Source: Trachythela sp. YZ-2020 (Eukaryota > Cnidaria > Anthozoa > Malacalcyonacea > Clavulariidae). Taken from it: DNA of 64,000 bases. Location: positions 2,356,001 to 2,420,000 of the forward strand of contig JADLSH010000387.1 of the NCBI GenBank assembly GCA_016169945.1, read 5' to 3'. Below, piece after piece: positions 9,880 to 22,785 of this stretch. How positions within the stretch are numbered: the stretch's first letter is position 1; each line of letters opens with the position of its first letter. A program made the position numbers and the translations under genes. The notes under the pieces are model-generated. The model had not been told where the DNA came from and ran no database searches. It was given only the letters and a program-made list of their open reading frames with translations.

Positions 9880-10687
9880 ATCTTAATCATTCCTACTGTA
9901 ATACTCAATGGAGTATCAGTGCTCACCATCGTAAAATCTTCCCAACTGCAAGAGAAGATCTCCTATTTCTTGATAATGCTGCAGTCAGTTGCTGATTTAG
10001 CTGTTGGCTTGGTGACTTTACCTTCAAGATTCAGCTATATCTGCTTTACGGAATTGTTAGGCTCAACAACTTGCATTCGACATTTATTATTACTACGAGT
10101 CGCTGCACAACCATTTTTTCTTTCTATATTGACATTAACTGCCATGACAGTGGAGAGATACATCGGCGTTTTGCATCCTCTAAGACATCGAACCCTACTC
10201 ACGAAGAAAATAATATCAATATTTATAAATTGTGGAACTTTTCTGTTCCTTTTATTTCTTGTCTTATCTTTTATACAGGAACGATTCCTTGAAATATTCT
10301 ATTCGGTAATTTTGCTCATTTTCATCCTCGTCACTATATTTGTCTACACAAGAATCTTTCTCACCATTAGAAGCCGAAAAGTTCCAGGAAATATTGTTAA
10401 AAATACCGAGAAAAATAGCACAAACAAACACACCTTTTCAAAAGAAATTAAGCTTGTTAAACCGTGTTTTCTTGTCGTAGCATGTTTTTTTCTTTGTTTC
10501 ATTGGCGGAGTGTTATTAACATCATGAATGTTGATAGACTTGATCACATCATGTTTCGGTCTTGGTCTCTTGGGCATCGGTAGCTGTCTTCCTGAACTCA
10601 AGTCTTAATTCACTAATATTCTTTTGGTCCCGGCCATTATTGAGAAATGAAGCCTGGAAAGTCTTGAAAGCTTTTCGTACTTCATAA
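9880..10687 (+). pseudogene. Class A (rhodopsin-type) GPCR pseudogene
   Basis: A TM1-like segment (ILNGVSVLTIVKS, from about 9880) is in frame but preceded by TGA at 9877. The only nearby ATG with an Asn-rich N-terminus (9876) is in another frame. The long frame then gives TM2 (SVADLAVGLVTLP), TM3 ending in MTVERYIGVLHPLRH (ERY for DRY), and TM4 to TM6, with a stop at 10525. TM7 continues in a different frame at about 10550-10685: VAVFLNSSLNSLIFFW, with NSLIF where NPxxY is usual, then a charged tail to TAA. Two frame breaks in a normally single-exon gene make this a pseudogene. It resembles the expanded orphan/amine-like receptors of cnidarians. The ligand cannot be inferred. Confidence 0.8.
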
Positions 10688-10734
10688 ATATTTTCATCTC
10701 GCCTTCCTACATATCTTCATTCTTTGACACAAAT

Positions 10735-11170
10735 ACGCCAACGGCCTGGAAGGTCTTCCATGTAATACCGACTGCAAAAGTGGACCATCGCAAAAACTAA
10801 CAAATAACGGACTAATTTGCCAGCTTTCCATCATGTCAGTTTTCTTTAACTGATTGGCAGCCTCAAAGGCAATGTTTCAGCCATCTTTATATACTCAACT
10901 TTTTGCAAGGAAAGTCATGCAACACTAGAATATGCAAGCCAAACTTTCCATATGTTTAGCATGGTTGTTGGCGAGATGCTTGATAGAAGAGTACAAACGG
11001 ATATTGCCTATCTCGATTTCGCCAAGGCCTTTGTCAAAATTGATTATCATCAGTCCTCTTAACGAGATTGCAAAATTGCTGATTTTCTAGAAATTTGTTA
11101 GAATGGTACGAAAACTATCGTATAAAACAACAAAGAGTAACTGTCCTTCGAAAAAAACATCACGGTCACT
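10735..11170 (+). pseudogene. Decayed non-LTR reverse transcriptase fragment
   Basis: Conceptual reading with several frame changes gives AWKVFHVIPTAKVDHR, a degraded NYRPISLLS-like motif, then GEMLDRRVQTDIAYLDFAKA (RT motif A, with the second Asp lost: FVKID) and KQQRVTVL. Only part of the palm domain is left. The LINE clade cannot be named. Confidence 0.7.
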
Positions 11171-13492
11171 TCCTGTGGTCTCTTCCCATCTGAGACACGA
11201 CCGGAAGTTGTACAGAAATATGGCCATGTCGCTGAGCATTCATTGCATGTCATCGTGGAATCAGTTAAGAATTTTCGCGTGCTTTATATTCTATTTATAA
11301 CAAAATAAGGCTCGAATTGTAAATATAATGTGTTTTTAATTATGCTTGAGTCGCGTAATATTGTTTTTAGGTATTTAGCATTTTCTTTACCTCAAATTTC
11401 TACCAATAAATATAAAAATTTGCCGACTATTTCTTGAAATAATTCAAGATATTTTAAAATCTCAATTTTGAATTTAGAGAGTATTATTTTACTCCTATCC
11501 ATTTCGCTGAATAATGATAATATTATATAGATTAATTGTTATGGTATACCACAAACAATTATAGATAGAAAGAAAATAGAAGAAGGGTTAAAACTGGAAA
11601 GTGTTGTGAATTAACCAATGACGATAGCTATATATATTTTGCCCTTTTCCGGAAACCAAATTTTAATGTAGTACTCGGAGAATGTCTCTTTTTTCTCTAC
11701 ATTATTGTCACTTCTGCAACCGAGCTTATGCAATATGCAGTTTTTTTATTATAATTTCGCCTCATAATGTCGCAAGTGAGAAAAGGACTTCCATTAAGGG
11801 TTGGACCTTACTGTACCTCCAGGGAAAGCAGTTAAGAACTTTTATGGAGCCATTTAGTATAGATAAAAAGTTACTTAGTTTACAGTAGTTTAATGTAGTT
11901 CTTCTATCTCTATGCACTCAAATATATACCGAGAGATCGACTAGCAATGAACATCCCGTTCATAATTAAATTTTTGCACCAGCTAAACATCCGCCAGCAA
12001 ATTAAGTCAAGTAAGCATGCATAAATTATTCATGCACTAATTACGCATTCAATTATTTTCAGCCCGGGAAAGCAAGACAAACTTTTATCAATTAAATTTT
12101 CACCCAATTTTTATCTAAATTGAAACAAAAATGTTTTTGGCCTATGGCCGTTAGCTCCACATATTTTCGTATTAATACAATGTTTTAATATCTTTTTGGT
12201 TATCTTGCTACAGACAAACACACAAACAAACACACAAACCCAGGTGGAGACAAACCTTCTGGAGGAACGAACTTCTTTTAGATATCATCGCGTGTTAAAA
12301 TAAGTTGTCATAACCAATTCGAGCACGGTCGTCAAACATCCGGCGAGGATTAAACTTATTATTTCTAATAGGCAAAACAATTACTTGATCTTCCATGCAA
12401 ATTTCCTTTCAGGCAATCAGACCTTTCTTAAATGGAAGTAGGTAAAGCTAACTAGGCATCAATTCTAGTGGCAGAATGATTCTGCCTATTTATTTATTTC
12501 AATATTTTATTCGTTCACTAGTCCATTCATTCGTTCGCTCACAAACTAAGTCACTCAGAGAGGGCAGGTGTTTTCAGGGCAGTTGTAATCGCTTTTTAGC
12601 GTTGATTGGCTAGGCTTCTTAATTTATAGCAGTTCATGGTATTGTCAATTTGATCTACAAAAGCATATTAAACAAAAGTGACAGTTGTCAGTTTTCTAAT
12701 ACATTAACAAGCTGCACTATATATAGTTGTTCCAAATTTCCCTTTAGGAAAACGCACCTCTTTGCACAAATCTAGAATTATTTGTATAGCCTCATCGTAC
12801 ATATACTGGTACCTATATGTATGTATGCAAGGATATCGATTGAATGAATTATTAGTTGTGGGTTTGGAATTCGAATTGTAGAAATGCAAAAAAGGCGAAA
12901 GCTTATATATTAATATATGAAATCGTGTAGTAACAGTGTATCAAATTCTATTGTTTTCCGGGGCAATTTAATCCTGTGTTATCTTTCTAAGACACATTTG
13001 GCATGCCGGGCAGAATAGATAGAAATGTGTCGAAGCGTTCGAACTTGCAACTTTTCGATATTATCTTATGAGGCATTGTCAAAATAGGTAATAAAAACAA
13101 CTATATTAAGCATGAGTTTGGCAGCAGGAGTTTGGCAACAATAGTATAGTAAGTACCGATTGATCGGGATTTTTAGAGTATAGAGGAAGATTGGAGCAGG
13201 GTGGAGTAACTCATTAGTATCCATGACGCCACTCAATAAGTAATTAATATATGCATGACGTCATAATAGGTCGTATAATAAAGCCCGGCAAGTTCAGGCA
13301 AATAGACATTGCATTTTGCTGAGGCTAGCAATTTCGTGGTTTCACCTGCATTTGGTTGAGCATCATTTCTCTGTTGTAAATCTGCAACCAGTTCAACTAA
13401 ACAACATGGGACATTTTGGTTCTGTGGACAGAAATCTAGCTGTGAGTTCTTTTGCCGAGAACAGGATTGATTCATTGATATATGATCACAAA
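11171..13492. other. No gene seen
   Basis: About 2.3 kb of AT-rich anonymous DNA. The ORFs are short and without recognisable motifs. A short ACAAACACACAAACAAACAC low-complexity patch lies at about 12215. Confidence 0.5.
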
Positions 13493-15455
13493 TAGTCTAG
13501 GACCTGTAAAGGAGTTTGTATGCATTTCATTTAGGACAGATTATCTCAACTGTTTTAGGGTAAAATGACCATGGCGGTCAACATGGCATATGTGCCAAAA
13601 CCCGAATCCGGGGCGAAAGTCCTGAAAATGACCACGCCCAGAAACAGCACTGTCGGCATACCTCTAAATCCTGAACCGCCAAAGCTACAGCCTTTTTGAA
13701 TTGCTTATGGTGTTTAGAATGGTTGCTTTTATGGGTAGTCACTGGAGGGTGAAATTTGTCTAGGTATCATATTTTACAAGAAAATGACTATGCACCATCC
13801 CAGGTCAACTGCTAATTATGCATCAAATTACTCATTCACCTGGCAAAGTCTATGTTTTCTTATTCCCCAAACATTTTTGTCATAGGATGAAAAAATATGC
13901 TTATTTTAATATAATTATTATAAATTTCATAAGGAATGATATTGTTTTGTTGAGATATAACACATTTCATTTCACTTACCCCCCGCCAGAACACGATTTC
14001 AGCCATATTTTGCCGATTTGTTTGCTTTTTATCGCCGAGCCTCGCAAGTATCATCCAAATGTTCTACTTTAACACAATGCTAGTTGACTAAAGAATAATT
14101 CAACCAAGTTTCGTCGGGTTTTGGAGTAGTGCCATGTATTTTATATTCGATTTTGTGTCCTTCGACATTTCCTCAATTATGTAGCCATTGCAATGTCTCG
14201 CAGCTTCTCTGCTCGATAAATGCCACTTCTTCGTACACATCTGTATTTATATTACAGTATCCAAAAATAATTGATTGTAGAATAGTCCCAATCGAAAAAT
14301 TGAAAGCATTACTCCCATTTGGGAGTGAAAAACCTTCCCTCGTTCATCAAGAACGAGAATCTAAAACAAAAGGTTCAAAATAATTTGAAAGTCTCGCGCA
14401 ATCTTCACGAAAACCGCTCGTGGGCAACATTACAGGGGAGGGCAACATTTTCACGAATACGTTTGTTCGCGATCACAGTAACCCAAACTCCCAAAGTAAA
14501 GTTCGTGTGTTTAACTGTTTATATGTTTTATGACAAAATAAACAAATATTCGCGTAATTTTGTATTTTTCTGGTTTCCTTTAGCTATAAAAAAGAAACCA
14601 GAGATTTACGCAATCTTTTTGCACCACCAAACGTATTCGTGAAAATGTTTTCCCCCCCTGTAATGTTGCCCACGAGGAGTTTTCGTGAAGATTGCGCGAG
14701 ACTTTCAAATTATTTTGAACCTTTTGTTTTAGATTCTCGTTATTGATGAACGAGGGAAGGTTTTTCACTCCCAAATGGGAGTAATGCTTTCAATTTTTCA
14801 ATTGGGACTATTCTACAATCCATTATTTTTGGATACTGTAATATAAATACAGATGTGTACGAAGAAGTGGCATTTATCGGGCAGAGCCAGCTGCGAGACA
14901 TTGCAATGGCTACATAATTGAGGAAATGTCGAAGGCAAAATATGGCTGAAATCGTGTTCTGGCGGGGGGTAAGTGAAATGAAATGTGTTATATCTCAACA
15001 AAACAATATCATTACTTATGAAATTTATAATAATTATATTAAAATAAGCATATTTTTTCATCCTATGACAAAAATGTTTGGGAAATAAGAAAACATAGAC
15101 TTTGCCAGGTGAATGAGTAATTTGATGCATAATTAGCAGTTGACCTGGGATGGTGCATAGTCATTTTCTTGTAAAATATGATACCTAGACAAATTTCACC
15201 CTCCAGTGACTACCCATAAAAGCAACCATTCTAAACACCATAAGCAATTCAAAAAGGCTGTAGCTTTGGCGGTTCAGGATTTAGAGGTATGCCGACAGTG
15301 CCGTTTCTGGGCGTGGTCATTTTCAGGACTTTCGCCCCGGATTCGGGTTTTGGCACATATGCCATGTTGACCGCCATGGTCATTTTACCCTAAAACATTC
15401 GAGATAATCTGTCCTAAATGAAATGCATACAAACTCCTTTACAGGTCCTAGACTA
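13493..15455. mobile_element. Long palindrome (foldback-type element), 2 kb
   Basis: The arms 13493 to about 14462 and about 14625-15455 are near-identical reverse complements, starting TAGTCTAGGACCTGTAAAGG and ending with its complement. The right arm lacks about 140 bp present in the left (about 14016-14155). The spacer is about 160 bp. Within each arm there are further small dyads (CTCCCATTTGGGAG; CTCGTTCATCAAGAACGAG). No ORF with known domains; shared ORFs are mirror copies. A TA lies at each edge, but no longer target duplication was recognised. Confidence 0.85.
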
Positions 15456-15499
15456 AAAAGCAGAGGATGCTTTTCGGATGATCGGTTCTCAGCATCTCG

Positions 15500-15789
15500 T
15501 GATTCTCGTCTGCACAATTCATAAAAAACTGGCAAACTTGCGAATGGTTAATGACAAGATGGAGCAAAACTATGGACGGCCGTTCTTCGTATGTTCTAAG
15601 CGAGAAATTTGCAATGAGGATATGTTCGAAAATCCTAACCCTATCTGCCAACATGGCTTGGTGTGTACGACTGCAGTCGTAGTCAAAAAGGATGGTCTTA
15701 ATCATAATCGCTTGTTAGTGCTGTCCCAGAGAAGACGCTTGCAATTTCTTCGAGTGGAAGTAGCAGGAGATTTCATCCTGTATTATTAG
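15500..15789 (+). pseudogene. GRF-type zinc finger fragment (two-finger relic)
   Basis: One reading frame gives NYGRPFFVCSKRE followed by ENPNPICQHGLVCTTAVVVK and DGLNHNR. These are the halves of two successive GRF zinc fingers, as found in tandem in NEIL3-like and other DNA-repair proteins. The second finger has lost its later Cys positions (LLVLSQRRR where VC should follow), and no other exon is visible nearby. It lies directly beyond the palindrome's right end. Most likely a pseudogene fragment. Confidence 0.6.
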
Positions 15790-16708
15790 CACGGGTATTG
15801 ACTGTTGTGCTTTTACAGTATCCCAAGTTTTAGTGGCGTAGATTCAATTGATCGCGCTGTAAAAAGCGACGGAAAGTACCAAATGTCGAGAAATAAAATC
15901 CTATCGTGGTTAGAAAAGCAGTATACGTATATATAGTTTATATAAACCTGTGAGATATTGTCTCAAACGTAACCGCGTTATTGTTGGAAAAATTGACGAC
16001 GAGTGAGAGGCAGACTTATTATGCATAAGGTAATTATGGATTCAAAATGGTGGAAAAGGGGGTTATGCAAATACCAAATCGTACTGATTTTGTGGGCATG
16101 AGGCATATAAATTAGTGCCGCTTGGATGCATGCATATCATTAGTTTTGACAAGACTACAGGCGAACGTGGCATATTGTACTTTATTTCTTTTTTGTACAA
16201 ATGTACAATGACATGTATAGTTACTGTAGACATAACAGTATACAGATAGATGTATTTAAATATATTGTCCAGCAATTTCTACACGGTACTATTGCAAGAC
16301 TATGTTTTGTTTTCTCCATAGTAGACCTTATGCATGATGACGTCACAGAGCCTGAAGCGCGCGGTGAATTGTTGTTTTAGCAATTGCCTAGTTTGTAAAT
16401 ATTTATTACAGTTCATTATTAAATATGTGCGCTCTGCCCATCATTTTGCCACAGTAATACATCCACTTTGTCCATTATAATTTATGTCAAAATACTGTAG
16501 GATTTATAGCCATTCATTTATAGAACATCGCTAGTCTCATGCAGGTTTTAATAACAATTTTTTCGGGTTGTTTCAACTGCATTAGTGCTCTTATAGTTTA
16601 TAGTTTATAGGTCAGTCAAACAAGATAAAACTCGAAAATGATAAAATATGTTATTGCAGTCGTTACAAAAAATCAAGAAGAAACCACCAAAATCTTTAAA
16701 CGACGCTT
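15790..16708. other. No gene seen
   Basis: Anonymous AT-rich sequence. A TATAGTTTATAGTTTATAGG duplication lies at about 16594. Confidence 0.5.
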
Positions 16709-16812
<104 letters not shown>

Positions 16813-17562
16813 AGGGTGCTTTTTATCCTTACTTGCAGCTGAGAGCTAAGCTGAATTGCGAAGGACACAGCTCAACGTGACCAAGTCGAAGGCTTTCTAG
16901 GGCGCATATGGCAGCCACCTTTTGCTCGCCATCACGGAGCACAGCTACGATGGAAGGGTGATTATACTTAGTAATTATACTTCAAAAACGCCAGGCTGAC
17001 TGGCTGAGGCCGGCAATTCCCTTGCGATAAGTGAAATATGACTTTGCAGGTTCACATCTTCGGTTCGGTGCATGGCTGCATGCTATGTAGATGGCAATAC
17101 CACCGTTCGATTCAGCGTTTTACGATCTCTTTAGAGAAGTAAATTGTGTTTGTTTACAACGCTATGCGGCCAATTTAGCCGCTTTTAAACAGTCTGAATT
17201 TTGTTTTGTTTACAAATTAACAATAATATAAACTAATTAAATATTCATTTCGCTTTCTTACTTTGGTTTACATGCTACAAACTCGTAAATACCACCATTC
17301 GACGGGGATCGATTTGCAATCTCTTTACAACGATAGATTATGTCGTATTGTAATAAAAATGGCAGCCTTTTATCAGTTTTATGGCAATTCTCGTGAAAAT
17401 GCTTTCTTTGTTGCGAAGCCGGTTTTGTCGGCGCACGCTCGGCAACTTCGGGAGCTAAAATCTCCGGGATCTTTGCACCATATCGGCTGGACTTGCTCCA
17501 AGTCTGTCTTAATTTCCTTCCGCCCGCATTTTCGCACTCCCCAAAAAAACCCTATAAGAGAC
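16813..17562. other. No gene seen; partial inverted match across the next MITE
   Basis: CTTGCTCCAAGTCTGTCT (about 17494-17511) is repeated in inverted orientation at about 18019-18036, just beyond the MITE at 17563-18013. The MITE therefore landed inside an older inverted repeat. The 17263 ORF runs into the MITE and is not supported. Confidence 0.5.
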
Positions 17563-18013
17563 CATAGGCGTATGGGCACAACTTTCTTTGGGGGGGGCAG
17601 CCAAAAGTTTGCCCGAATTTATATAACTTTGCCTAATTGCCCGAATTTCGATAACAACTTCTGCATAACAATGATAACCACTTTTATTTGTATTTAACAA
17701 GTTAAGTATTCATTTTCTTTGTCGACGGGGGGGACGGGAAGAGAACGTTAAAAAATTTTCCCGGAAAATCTTAACCATCTCTTTTTAGGTCCAAAACTCG
17801 GATTTTTATGTTAAAAACCAGAATTTTGTCAACAAGACGCAAACGAGATAAATAAACAGTACTGTGTATTAAAAAATTCTGTTTTTGTTTAAATACAAAC
17901 TAAATAAATCTATTTTGCCCGAATATTCGTGCACCATTTGCCCGAATTACTTCAATCTACAAATTTTTGGGGGGGCAGGTGCCCCCCCTGCCCCCACGTC
18001 CCGTACGCCTATG
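17563..18013. mobile_element. hAT-type MITE with 8-bp duplication
   Basis: The 451-bp element starts CATAGGCGTATGGG and ends CCCGTACGCCTATG. The flanks 17555-17562 and 18014-18021 are both TAAGAGAC. The subterminal parts are G-rich on one side and C-rich on the other (TTTGGGGGGGGCAG; GGTGCCCCCCCTGCCCCC). TTGCCCGAATT recurs internally. Confidence 0.9.
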
Positions 18014-18021
18014 TAAGAGAC

Positions 18022-19479
18022 AGACTTGGAGCAAGTATACATATCGGCGGCAATCGATTCCTCGTGATGTCATTGCCTAGATGGCGGATTTCAGCATTGC
18101 TTTACAGCAATCAACACTGACCTTATATGGTATTTCGTAATTTATATCGCGTGCGGGAATTAATTTCAACGATTTCGGTTTTTTGTATGCGAATTTCAAA
18201 AAATAAAAAAAAATAGTTCTAATTCTTCAAAGGCAATGAAACTTACCAACAATATTCCTTTTTGCATGAGCTACAACTCTTGTGGAATATTGTTCAGTAA
18301 ATTCTAAATCCTGTTCTGGCAATTCAGGTTTATATCAACAATAATTATAAACTTTTTAGATAAATTATAAACATGTATGCAAATTATTTGGATATGTAAT
18401 ATCAACCGGGACAAACCACATACATTTTAAAGAGGAAGTCATAAGCTATCGAATGACGCGTGCCTGTTGCCAGAGAGTAAACACGTCTGGAGATATTTAC
18501 ATTTGAAGAGTTAATTCCTAGGTATACACAACATATTCAACAGTACGATATACACAACACTTACGATATTGTACAAGGCGCTATCTATTGTGGCGTCAAT
18601 GTAGGCATCTTTCTCAGATTGAGTGGCTGTATTCCACCGCAAAAATCTTTCATTATTATATTTATATTTATCCAGGAACCCACATCACTGACGTGTTTTT
18701 CAGTGAGGTCCTGCATCTTACAAAAACAGTATATGAATTATGATATTTATATACAACAATAATAGACAACATTTTATGACAACAAAGATGAGACTATGTC
18801 TTTTTCACAAAAATGGCATTTCACGAAAAACAATTGGGGGCACCGTGCTTCTTTTCCAACTACACGAGGCGATAGGCTATTTTGGAGTGAATTTCGTACG
18901 CGTATGTTGCCATATTAACGAACTATGTGTTACTAAAACTAACATAATTTGAAAGTGGAAAGATCAAAATAGATGAAAACCCCGATACCTGGTGAATAAA
19001 ACCTAAAAATACGGAGTTTATACATTTCAAAGTCGGTTGGACATCTAAATTTTTGAAAACTGTATCCGGATCCACCTTAAACCTTTATACTTGTATACCT
19101 TTGAAACTCTCATATACTTTGGAAAAACTCTGATAAACAGGACTACTAAATACAAAACATATTCCCAAGAACATAATCGTGTACTGTGCAGTCAAAACAA
19201 CTATTACTTATTTCGAAACTGATATATTTTGGCCAGCTTATATATTTTAATATATCCGATGGGTGATGATGGTTTTGAAATCAAATCATGAGACAATTAT
19301 TTGTTTTGTCTTGATTTGTCTCGAATTTTAAGTTGAGAGAGATGATGCTCTCAACTGATGTTTTGTATTATATTTTCACAAATGGTTTCTGGTGCCACCA
19401 AAACCGAAGATTGCGCGCTGGCGTTTAGTAGACATTATACATACGTTTATTTGACATCATATTATATTAGAGATATTCA
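18022..19479. other. No gene seen
   Basis: Anonymous AT-rich DNA; short ORFs without motifs. Confidence 0.5.
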
Positions 19480-19660
19480 AGGCCCGTTTACACTACGCAC
19501 GATTATTGGCACGGCACGGATAAAAATTGTATCCGTACCATTTTTATCCGTGCTGAGACTACCTAATTTTTAAATAGGTAGTCTCAGCACGGGTAAAAGT
19601 GGCACGGGTAACATTTTTATCCGTGCCGTGCCAAATATTGAGCGTAATGTAAACGGGCCT
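19480..19660. mobile_element. Palindromic MITE, copy 2 (3-bp duplication)
   Basis: The same family as 6734-6918, over 90 percent alike by eye along the first 70 bp. Flanked by TCA on both sides (19477-19479, 19661-19663). Confidence 0.85.
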
Positions 19661-19663
19661 TCA

Positions 19664-20399
19664 GTCTCCATATATTACCAACGTGGATAAAATGCTATCT
19701 AGTGTATATTAGGCTTGAAAAACCTGTGGTGTCGACCTTTAGATTTGATTTGCGCATTACGTTGACTATTCGTTCTAAAGGTTGTTCAGTAGATCCGTAA
19801 GAAACAATTTGCTGGTGTGTTCGGGCATCAAGGAAAACCTATTCTTCATATGGCTTGCCAAACTTCCTGACTTGACCTCACACTTGTTCACTCCCATAAT
19901 GAATAATTATGACTCCCTCATTACTCTATATACGCATAAACTTCCTTATTAGGTATGACAGAAATATAGGTCCAGGAAGGGCGCAGAAAGCTACCTCCAG
20001 AAGAATGGAAATTCTCAATGATCGAGAAAATATTTGGCAAAGCTAGAACACTCTCATCATTAAATATTCTATACACAATGCATGCATATTACATAATTAT
20101 ATGTAGCATATACTCTAGCGTTGTAAGGAGAATTTCAATTACCAAGCAAATATTTGGCAAAAAGGCACTCTCATCGTTGAAGACGGCCCAGAATGTATTG
20201 AATTAACAGTTTACTATACATTTTGCGTTCACCCAGTCACTTATCTTTGTTATCTATTAAAGCCAATACTGTTACGCCCTCAGGATGTGGTTGAATATAA
20301 TTTAATGCGCTGCCAAGTGAACCTTTCCTTCAAAGTGTCTATAATATAATAGAACATCGCTACATGTCAACGTTATAAAGTTCCACTTTACTTCTCGCA
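19664..20399. other. Upstream region of the Reeler gene
   Basis: Contains a diverged direct repeat (AAATATTTGGCAAA then CTCTCATC; about 20029-20062 and 20148-20177). CTATAATATAATAGAAC at about 20340-20355 is a possible TATA region 45-60 bp before the start codon. Confidence 0.4.
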
Positions 20400-21752
20400 A
20401 TGTATACACTGACTCTTGTCCTATTTTCAATTGTTGCTAAGTTTGCTTCAGGTCTTCGAAATGGAGCTCCGCCTAAAAGTTGTAAATCCATGACTCCAGG
20501 ACATATAGGTTCGGGAATAATACCACTGATTGATGGACAACCAAAGCCGAGTCGGTACTCTTTCGATGCTACATGGGACAACAAATTGAAAATGGTTCGT
20601 GTATCGGTGAGCGGTGATCCAGTAGCAGGTTTTCTCATACAAGGTAGATTGAACAAAGACGGTCCCGCTGTTGGCAGTTTTGTTAACATTACTGAAAATC
20701 CTGATGCTAAATATCAAGATTGCTCAGCCGACAAGGTATAAACTATGTTTGCTGTAAATTGTTTTAATAAATTATAGCTCATTGTATAAGGGAGATGAAT
20801 TAATTATGATCCTAAGCCCTAATGGTATAATATTACTATTGATTCGTCTTCATGCATGCGTCTACAGGCTACAATCAGGTTAGTCATGTGTCATTATTAT
20901 ACAGTAGTTTGCTCAAGTATATAGAATAGACTATTTGTAGAATTACTGCCATAGTATAGACCCGAGCTTAGCCTCGACTTCCAATATTTAATTTCTTTGA
21001 ATTTTATTAATAGTCTCACGTGAATGTTTACAATTTCTGTCCGTTTTTAATTTGTATAATTACTGCCAGTCCCGATACCCTTACTTAGATTCGAAACAGT
21101 GAAGCCTGAAGGCAAGGTTATATCTGCGTGTATAATGGTACGCTCCAGTAATTCTGCAAACATTACCATCTATTCTTGGCTTACTTACTTATCATAGCAC
21201 TTATTAACATTACAGTTGATTTACAATGCCATCTACTCATTTTCTTCCAAAATTTAGTTTGATCCAGAATCAAGCGTGACTCACACGACAGCCTCATCGG
21301 ACAAAGAAAATCTGGTTTTCTTTTGGCAACCACCAAAAGGCATGAACAAGACAGAAAACGTTACATTTTATGGCACACTAGCCAGAACTAGAGAAGTGTT
21401 TTGGGTTATGCAAGAAAGTAACTCGTTAGACTTGAGCGCCTTAGAGGATGACAAGCCTGTGACAACAAAAACACCAAGTGAAGCGACAAACCAAACCAAA
21501 ACAGCTCATGACACAACTGAAAAAGTTATGTCGTCAACTGAACCTACAAATAGTGTAAGTTAAATGACTACAATAAATTATATCAAGTATACAAATACTA
21601 TCACCAATCAACTTAATATATTTACACTGAATATAACGTGATAATTAATTTGATTGCTTCTCTTTTTTTAGAAAGGATCAAATACGGTTTCAGTCGGTGT
21701 TTCATCGTTAAGTATATTGTTGATAATTACTATCAAAATATCGATGTCTTAG
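20400..21752 (+). CDS. Reeler-domain secreted/GPI-anchored protein, three exons
   Basis: Exon 1 is 20400-20735 (donor AAG|GTATAA), exon 2 is 21258-21554 (acceptor TTTAG, donor AGT|GTAAGT), exon 3 is 21672-21752 (acceptor TTTTTTTAG). All introns are phase 0 and the protein is 237 residues. It has a signal peptide (about 1-18), then a Reeler domain across exons 1 and 2: CKSMTPGH, a central AGFLIQGR where FRGFLIQAR is usual, VTHTTASSDK, LVFFWQPP and the closing REVFWVMQES. A Thr/Ser/Lys-rich stalk follows, then a hydrophobic C-terminus (SLSILLIITIKI) preceded by small residues, which suggests a GPI anchor. Several N-x-T/S sites are present. Reeler proteins occur as extracellular matrix or putative defence proteins. 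The specific role here is unknown. No lesion is seen, so this is probably a live gene. Confidence 0.85.
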
Positions 21753-21863
21753 CCTAGTAGGCAATGTAAATCAGAATTATATATATACATATATATATAA
21801 TACTGTAAAAGTAGTCACATCAATAGTATTTATTAGAAGACGAAGCCTTTTGAATATTCTATA

Positions 21864-21869
21864 AATAAA
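21864..21869 (+). promoter_or_regulatory. Polyadenylation signal of the Reeler gene
   Basis: AATAAA, 112 bp after the stop codon at 21750-21752. Confidence 0.6.
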
Positions 21870-22567
21870 CATAACATTCATGACAACTTTATCAAACGGA
21901 TAGTTTATTGGACAACGAATGCTCTTGCAAACTCAATAGGTGCAATACGAAGGAACAAATGTTTACTCGTACTATAAAGCCCAGTTGGCCACAACTATAT
22001 ATAGTAGAGCATACTGTATAGAAATAATATAATCAATAATAACAACAGTGTATCTATCTATATCACTTTCATTCTATATTCGCACAGCTACCAAACAAGT
22101 TAGAGTATAACTTAAATAAATCGCAATTTAAATATTTCTAGCATTAGCAATTCATAATATATATATTTACAATAAAGAATAAATAATTAAATAATTAAAT
22201 AATTAACAAGAAAATCACTTTTCGTTTCTGGTTTATCTTCTAGCAGGGATTGGACATAGCCCTGAAGTCTATCAAGCTAGGGAATGAGCCCAAAGTAAAT
22301 CAATATACATGCACGCATTGAATATTTGAATACAGAATATCAGAATATTTGACAACACATAAAACATTTTATGAATATTCATGAAATTTAAAATCGCGTT
22401 TCTTCAGGCCGCGGCCTATAATGCCCCTGGTGGTTTTCACATATATTTCTGAAACTGTCATTTTTCTGTAAGTAGTTGTTCTATAGATACAGAAAAGTAA
22501 TGTGTTTTGAAAGTTCGAGAAATATTTGGGCACAGATGATGTAAACAATATTAAACTCTTCTGTCGA
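21870..22567. other. No gene seen
   Basis: AT-rich spacer with many short ATAATTAAATAATTAA-like runs at about 22185. Confidence 0.5.
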
Positions 22568-22647
22568 AAATGACGTACACGGAAATAGGAAGGAGCGACA
22601 CTTGTTCTGCTCCGTCGGTCCGTCCTATTTCCGGGTACGTCATTCTA
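22568..22647. repeat. Short hairpin element
   Basis: AAAATGACGTACACGGAAAT pairs with ATTTCCGGGTACGTCATTCT at 22629-22648, with GGAGCGAC/GTCCGTCC-like inner stems. About 80 bp; possible deletion derivative of a MITE. Confidence 0.65.
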
Positions 22648-22785
22648 GGCGCAATATATTGGGACAACAAAGAGAGACTTGGAACGAGTCTAACATATTC
22701 AAATATTTCCATTGATAACTCAGCGAGGAACTTGGTAAAATGTTAGCACTAGTAGAAAGCTTTTAGTGTATGATAACCAGACTTT

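Noticed and set aside
17263..17697. 144-residue plus-strand ORF
   Set aside because: Runs into a hAT MITE with an 8-bp duplication; no domain, and low-complexity content.
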